DNA from: Shinella lacus
Lineage (GTDB): Bacteria; Pseudomonadota; Alphaproteobacteria; Rhizobiales; Rhizobiaceae
DNA length: 64,000 nt
NCBI RefSeq assembly: GCF_010994755.1
Contig: NZ_WHSB02000012.1
Location: 108,270 to 172,269, forward strand
Direction of reading: 5' to 3'
Shown here: piece by piece, positions 61,529 through 64,000 of the stretch
Layout of the letters: the number at the start of each line of letters is the position of its first letter
How positions within the stretch are numbered: position 1 is the stretch's first letter
The notes under the pieces: generated by a model
Told to the model about the DNA's origin: nothing
What the model saw: only the letters and a program-made list of their open reading frames with translations
The model's database searches: none
Program-made: the position numbers and the translations under genes

Positions 61529-61993
61529 CTATTTTATCGGCTTGCAGATCAGCGGCCGAAGCTCCTGCACGATCACGCCGGCTTTCGGCGAAAGCATCGC
61601 GCCGATCCAGTTGTCGGAAAATGTTCCGGCCGCATCGGCGGGTGAAAGCCAGATCACCTCGTTCGTATCGAGTTCGATCTTCACCTCACTGCCGATCGGA
61701 CTGCCGGCGACGGTCTGCACATAGTGGCGCTTGATCGGATGGGTCTTTCCCTGCGGATCGATCCACTGGTTCTCGCGATAAGCCACCGCGATCTTGCCCG
61801 CCTCCCCGCTCGATGCGCAATCGGTCGCCCGCTCGCATCGAATGACCGTCGAAAACGCGCAGGACCAGGTGAAGCCGCTGCGCCACATTGGATTGTCTGC
61901 AGCCGACGCCGTGGACGCCACCAGGAGCAGCGCTGATATCACCGGGTACTTCAAGATGTTGATCCCCTTTTGTCCGAATGCCGTGTTCGGCAT
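61529..61993 (-). CDS. exported hypothetical protein of the transfer regulon
   Basis: The product of up to 154 residues has a signal peptide (YPVISALLLVASTASA, then ADNP) and a small domain with four cysteines. A TTG start at 61954 behind AGGGG would give MKYPVISALLLV and is an option. The operator TTAAATATAGTTTA lies 21 bases upstream of the longer start, which places it in the transfer regulon. No known family. Confidence 0.65.
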   Translation of the reverse strand: MPNTAFGQKGINILKYPVISALLLVASTASAADNPMWRSGFTWSCAFSTVIRCERATDCASSGEAGKIAVAYRENQWIDPQGKTHPIKRHYVQTVAGSPIGSEVKIELDTNEVIWLSPADAAGTFSDNWIGAMLSPKAGVIVQELRPLICKPIK

Positions 61994-62013
61994 GAAACAC
62001 CTAGGGGCGGTAA

Positions 62014-62027
62014 TTAAATATAGTTTA
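62014..62027. promoter_or_regulatory. transfer-regulon operator upstream of the exported hypothetical
   Basis: TTAAATATAGTTTA matches 12 of 14 positions of the consensus and is identical to the virB8 site. Confidence 0.6.
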
Positions 62028-62079
62028 CAAAACGCGCAACTGCATCATCACGGCGGCGAAGCCGTGCGGACGATCTATG

Positions 62080-62343
62080 TCAACCGTCGCTGGATTTGAC
62101 ACCCATCAGCAGCTCTTGCAGCGGAACCTTCAAATTCGTGCTGATCCGGGTGATGACCTGCAGGGAAGGGTTCGCTGTCGCGTTGAGAATAGCGAAATAA
62201 AAGGGACTGGTGATCTCACAGACGCGGGCCATCTCTTTTTTCGTCAGCTCGCGCTTCTCCCGCTCGCGCTCCATGACCATCGCCATGTTTCGCAGGATCA
62301 TCGTGCCAAGATCAGTGTCAGGCTTCTTACGCTTGCTCGCCAT
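62080..62343 (-). CDS. XRE-type HTH regulator, candidate master repressor of transfer
   Basis: The 87-residue protein is a short XRE-type domain: basic start (ASKRKKPD), then MVMEREREKRELTKKEMARVCEITSPFYFAIL and a third helix (NPSLQVITRISTNLKVPLQELL). The best operator match of the regulon lies eight bases upstream of its start, so it probably controls itself. It is the best candidate for the protein that binds the palindromes. A repressor called TrbR controls transfer of a related rhizobial plasmid; orthology is not shown here. Confidence 0.8.
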   Translation of the reverse strand: MASKRKKPDTDLGTMILRNMAMVMEREREKRELTKKEMARVCEITSPFYFAILNATANPSLQVITRISTNLKVPLQELLMGVKSSDG

Positions 62344-62350
62344 CGTCGGA

Positions 62351-62364
62351 TAAACTATAATTTA
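62351..62364. promoter_or_regulatory. transfer-regulon operator between the XRE gene and the TrbM-like gene
   Basis: TAAACTATAATTTA matches 13 of 14 positions. It sits between divergent genes, eight bases from the XRE gene and 32 bases from the TrbM-like start. Confidence 0.64.
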
Positions 62365-62395
62365 CGAATTAGTATGTTGGATGAGAAGGTTGCCG

Positions 62396-62905
62396 ATGTC
62401 TGCCAAAGCCACACCTGTCAACATCATCGTCGGAATGCTTCTGACGGTCGCCGTGTTTCCCTCCCCGGCTTTCGCAAGCGAGTGGGGTTGCGAAGTCCTG
62501 CTGTGCGCGTCGTCGTCCAATCCATCCTGGCGGGGTGTGCCCGCCTGCCATCCGCCGATGAACCGGCTGATCTCCGCGATGAAGAAACCGGGGTTCGATT
62601 GGCCGACCTGCCCCGAAGGAGGCACGGGAGCGCCGGGCTACGAGAGATATGCGGAATGCCCGGAGGGCTATCAGGTCGGAAGCAGCAGGGACCGCAATGG
62701 CTTCGCCAGGAACGGCGACTTGTGCGTCAAGACAGTCAACGTTTGCCAGGGCAATACGCACGGTCTCTATAACTCTGATCGGCAGCGAAGCTGCATACAA
62801 ACGGTCTCCATGTCCCGACCGCTCAGGTCAGAGCCTTACTATTTCGACATCAAGAATGACACCTCTGGCCAAACCGAGCGGCATTGGTTCGAGTTGCACA
62901 AATAA
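62396..62905 (+). CDS. TrbM-like conjugal transfer protein
   Basis: The 169-residue exported protein has a signal peptide (VNIIVGMLLTVAVFPSPAFA) and a cysteine-rich start WGCEVLLCASSS...GVPACHPPM, similar to TrbM proteins of IncP systems. The start at 62396 has GAAGGT upstream; 62381 is also possible. It stands in front of the SSB gene and behind an operator of the transfer regulon. Confidence 0.75.
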   Translation: MSAKATPVNIIVGMLLTVAVFPSPAFASEWGCEVLLCASSSNPSWRGVPACHPPMNRLISAMKKPGFDWPTCPEGGTGAPGYERYAECPEGYQVGSSRDRNGFARNGDLCVKTVNVCQGNTHGLYNSDRQRSCIQTVSMSRPLRSEPYYFDIKNDTSGQTERHWFELHK

Positions 62906-62938
62906 ACGGTTTCGAGCAGTTAAGGAAGGTTTAAATCC

Positions 62939-63268
62939 ATGCGAACTGTCAACCGTCACACCCTTCTTGGCCATGTCGGCAATATGATACCGCTCAAAAA
63001 TGTGCTGAAAGTGAATATCGCGACCAATCGCGAATGGATGGCAGATGGGGATCGGAAAAACGCGACCGACTGGGTCCAGGTGACGATCCTCGACAAGAAG
63101 CAGGCCGAGTGGATCGAAGGCAACGTCGGGCAAGGCGACCTTGTCTATGTCGAATCCCGGATCTCGAATTCCAGCTATGAACGCGACGGGGAGCAGGTTT
63201 ACACGACCGACGTAATCGCGCAGCTCTTCAACCTGGTTTCAAAAAGCCGGGTGCATGATCATTCCTAG
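62939..63268 (+). CDS. ssb: single-stranded DNA-binding protein
   Basis: The 109-residue protein has an OB-fold as in SSB: HTLLGHVGNMIPLKNVLKVNIATNR, ATDWVQVTILDKKQAEWI and GDLVYVESRISNSSYERDG. It lacks the acidic C-terminal tail of the chromosomal SSB and is shorter. Plasmids often encode such proteins to protect single-stranded DNA after transfer. A site AAGGAAGG lies upstream. Confidence 0.82.
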   Translation: MRTVNRHTLLGHVGNMIPLKNVLKVNIATNREWMADGDRKNATDWVQVTILDKKQAEWIEGNVGQGDLVYVESRISNSSYERDGEQVYTTDVIAQLFNLVSKSRVHDHS

Positions 63269-63361
63269 ACACGTTTGATCGGATCGAGGGCCATCGACCG
63301 CCTCCGGCCGGTGCCACCTACCCAAGCGATATGCGTCTCTCTTGAGACCCTTTGTGTAGAC

Positions 63362-63377
63362 GTACCAAGTTTGGTAC
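63362..63377. promoter_or_regulatory. palindrome in front of the antitoxin region
   Basis: GTACCAA-GT-TTGGTAC is a perfect inverted repeat immediately before the ATG at 63378. It looks like the operator of a toxin-antitoxin or HTH gene. Confidence 0.5.
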
Positions 63378-63476
63378 ATGTACGGCAAGGATCGATCCTT
63401 GGAAGAAGTTGCCGACAAGGCTCCACCTCTGCCCGCATTAAAGCTGGAGGAACAACGGATGAGCGGCGTGAAATGA
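63378..63476 (+). CDS. very short frame (32 aa) coupled to the antitoxin remnant
   Basis: The frame MYGKDRSLEEVADKAPPLPA and 12 more residues ends with a TGA that overlaps the next ATG (ATGA). It may be a truncated toxin gene or a leader. Evidence is only position and coupling. Confidence 0.3.
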   Translation: MYGKDRSLEEVADKAPPLPALKLEEQRMSGVK

Positions 63477-63765
63477 ACACGGAAATCGAACGCGGTTCTC
63501 TCGGCGACTCCTTCGAGGATTTTCTGAAAGAGCAAGGCACCTACGAGGAAACGACCGAACACGCCATCAAAAGGGTGCTCGCGTATCAGCTTGAACAGGC
63601 GATGAAAGAGCAGAACATTGGCAAGGCGAGATGGCGAAGCGGCTGCACACCAGTCGATCGCAGCTCGACCGGCTTCTTGACCCCGACTATCAGGGGGTAA
63701 CGCTTGCCGTGCTTGCCCGCTCCGCCAATGCCTTCGGTCGAAGGCTTCACCTGGAACTCGTTTGA
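63473..63765 (+). pseudogene. XRE-type antitoxin gene with a frameshift
   Basis: The start reads MNTEIERGSLGDSFEDFLKE and continues to MKEQNIGKA. Then, near position 63627, one base seems to be missing. In the next frame the HTH continues as MAKRLHTSRSQLDRLLDPDY and runs to LHLELV and a stop at 63765. With the base restored the protein would have 97 residues, the normal length. No toxin gene is intact beside it. Confidence 0.75.
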
Positions 63766-64000
63766 TCCTTGATACGGACGCGCCCCTTTGCATGAGGCCG
63801 GACTTCCGTGGATCGAGATCCTGCGCTCCTCGGACTGCCAGTCTTCTGGCGGTGCAGCCCGTTTTCCAGCCGCAGCGCCGTGAGGACGGCGCGGCCGCGG
63901 CCGCAGCGAACCGGCCTTGCCGGTGAGCGGAGCAGGCGGAGGAAACCCGCGCTCCCCAATTGCGCCGTAGGGTTTTCCGGAGCCTCGTGGGAAACGGGCG
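63766..64000. other. GC-rich right edge without a complete gene
   Basis: This stretch has GC-rich repeats (GGCCGCGGCCGC at about 63,890-63,901) and a CAATTGCGCCGTAGGG segment at about 63,957-63,972. It could hold a transfer origin or the promoter of a gene beyond the window, but nothing is certain. Confidence 0.3.

Noticed and set aside
1..64000. CRISPR arrays, tRNA/rRNA genes, complete insertion sequences
   Set aside because: None was seen on either strand; repeats found are short operator-like palindromes.

Overview
The window looks like part of an accessory replicon (large plasmid, or an island derived from one) of an alpha-proteobacterium of the Rhizobiales. The basis is the high-GC coding style, a VirB/VirD4 system of rhizobial plasmid type with RcgR- and RcgA-like genes beside it, a rhizobial-type MntR, a DUF930 protein and many short rhizobium-type hypotheticals. 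No rRNA, tRNA, CRISPR array, complete insertion sequence, relaxase gene or recognisable replication operon was seen.

Region 1 (about 1-15,700) starts with an acyltransferase and then carries a copper/heavy-metal block: a CopZ-like HMA protein, a YtkA-like protein, a CusB-CusA RND efflux pair, then DUF411, DUF1326 and DUF2182 proteins. A ZIP transporter and a multicopper oxidase are divergent from mntR, with two MntR-like palindromes between them. A minus-strand envelope operon follows: DsbA-like, PpiC-like, a YafK-type L,D-transpeptidase lipoprotein and a very small membrane protein. Region 2 (15,800-22,800) continues the envelope theme with a YkuD L,D-transpeptidase, a flavoprotein gene broken by an amber codon, an FtsI-class penicillin-binding protein, a DUF882 (M15-like) protein and a CDF metal exporter.

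Region 3 (22,900-40,500) is a metal/metalloid resistance cluster: DUF6428/arsR/MFS, a DMT transporter, a full ars operon (arsR, arsN2, two arsC types, acr3, arsH), a chromate operon (rhodanese-ChrB, ChrA, MFS), and a MerR regulon. The regulon holds a Zn/Cd/Pb-type P-type ATPase with PCuAC, Sco and a methyltransferase-like protein, a DUF930 protein, DsbB, a DsbA-like protein and merR. Four copies of the same MerR-type palindrome mark its promoters.

Region 4 (40,500-64,000) is the conjugation region. RcgR- and RcgA-like genes and an atypical SDR precede virD4, virB11, virB10, virB9, virB8, two small genes, virB6, a VirB7-like lipoprotein, virB5, a VirB5-like protein carrying a transglycosylase domain, then virB4, virB3, virB2 and virB1, all on the minus strand. 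Beyond are two SNase-like secreted proteins, two small HTH proteins, a TrbM-like protein, an SSB and a frameshifted antitoxin. A palindrome close to TAAACTATAGTTTA occurs five times, plus one weaker copy, in front of the conjugation transcription units and the gene for a small XRE-type regulator (62,080-62,343). This looks like a previously uncharacterised operator regulon controlling transfer and is the most interesting signal in the window.
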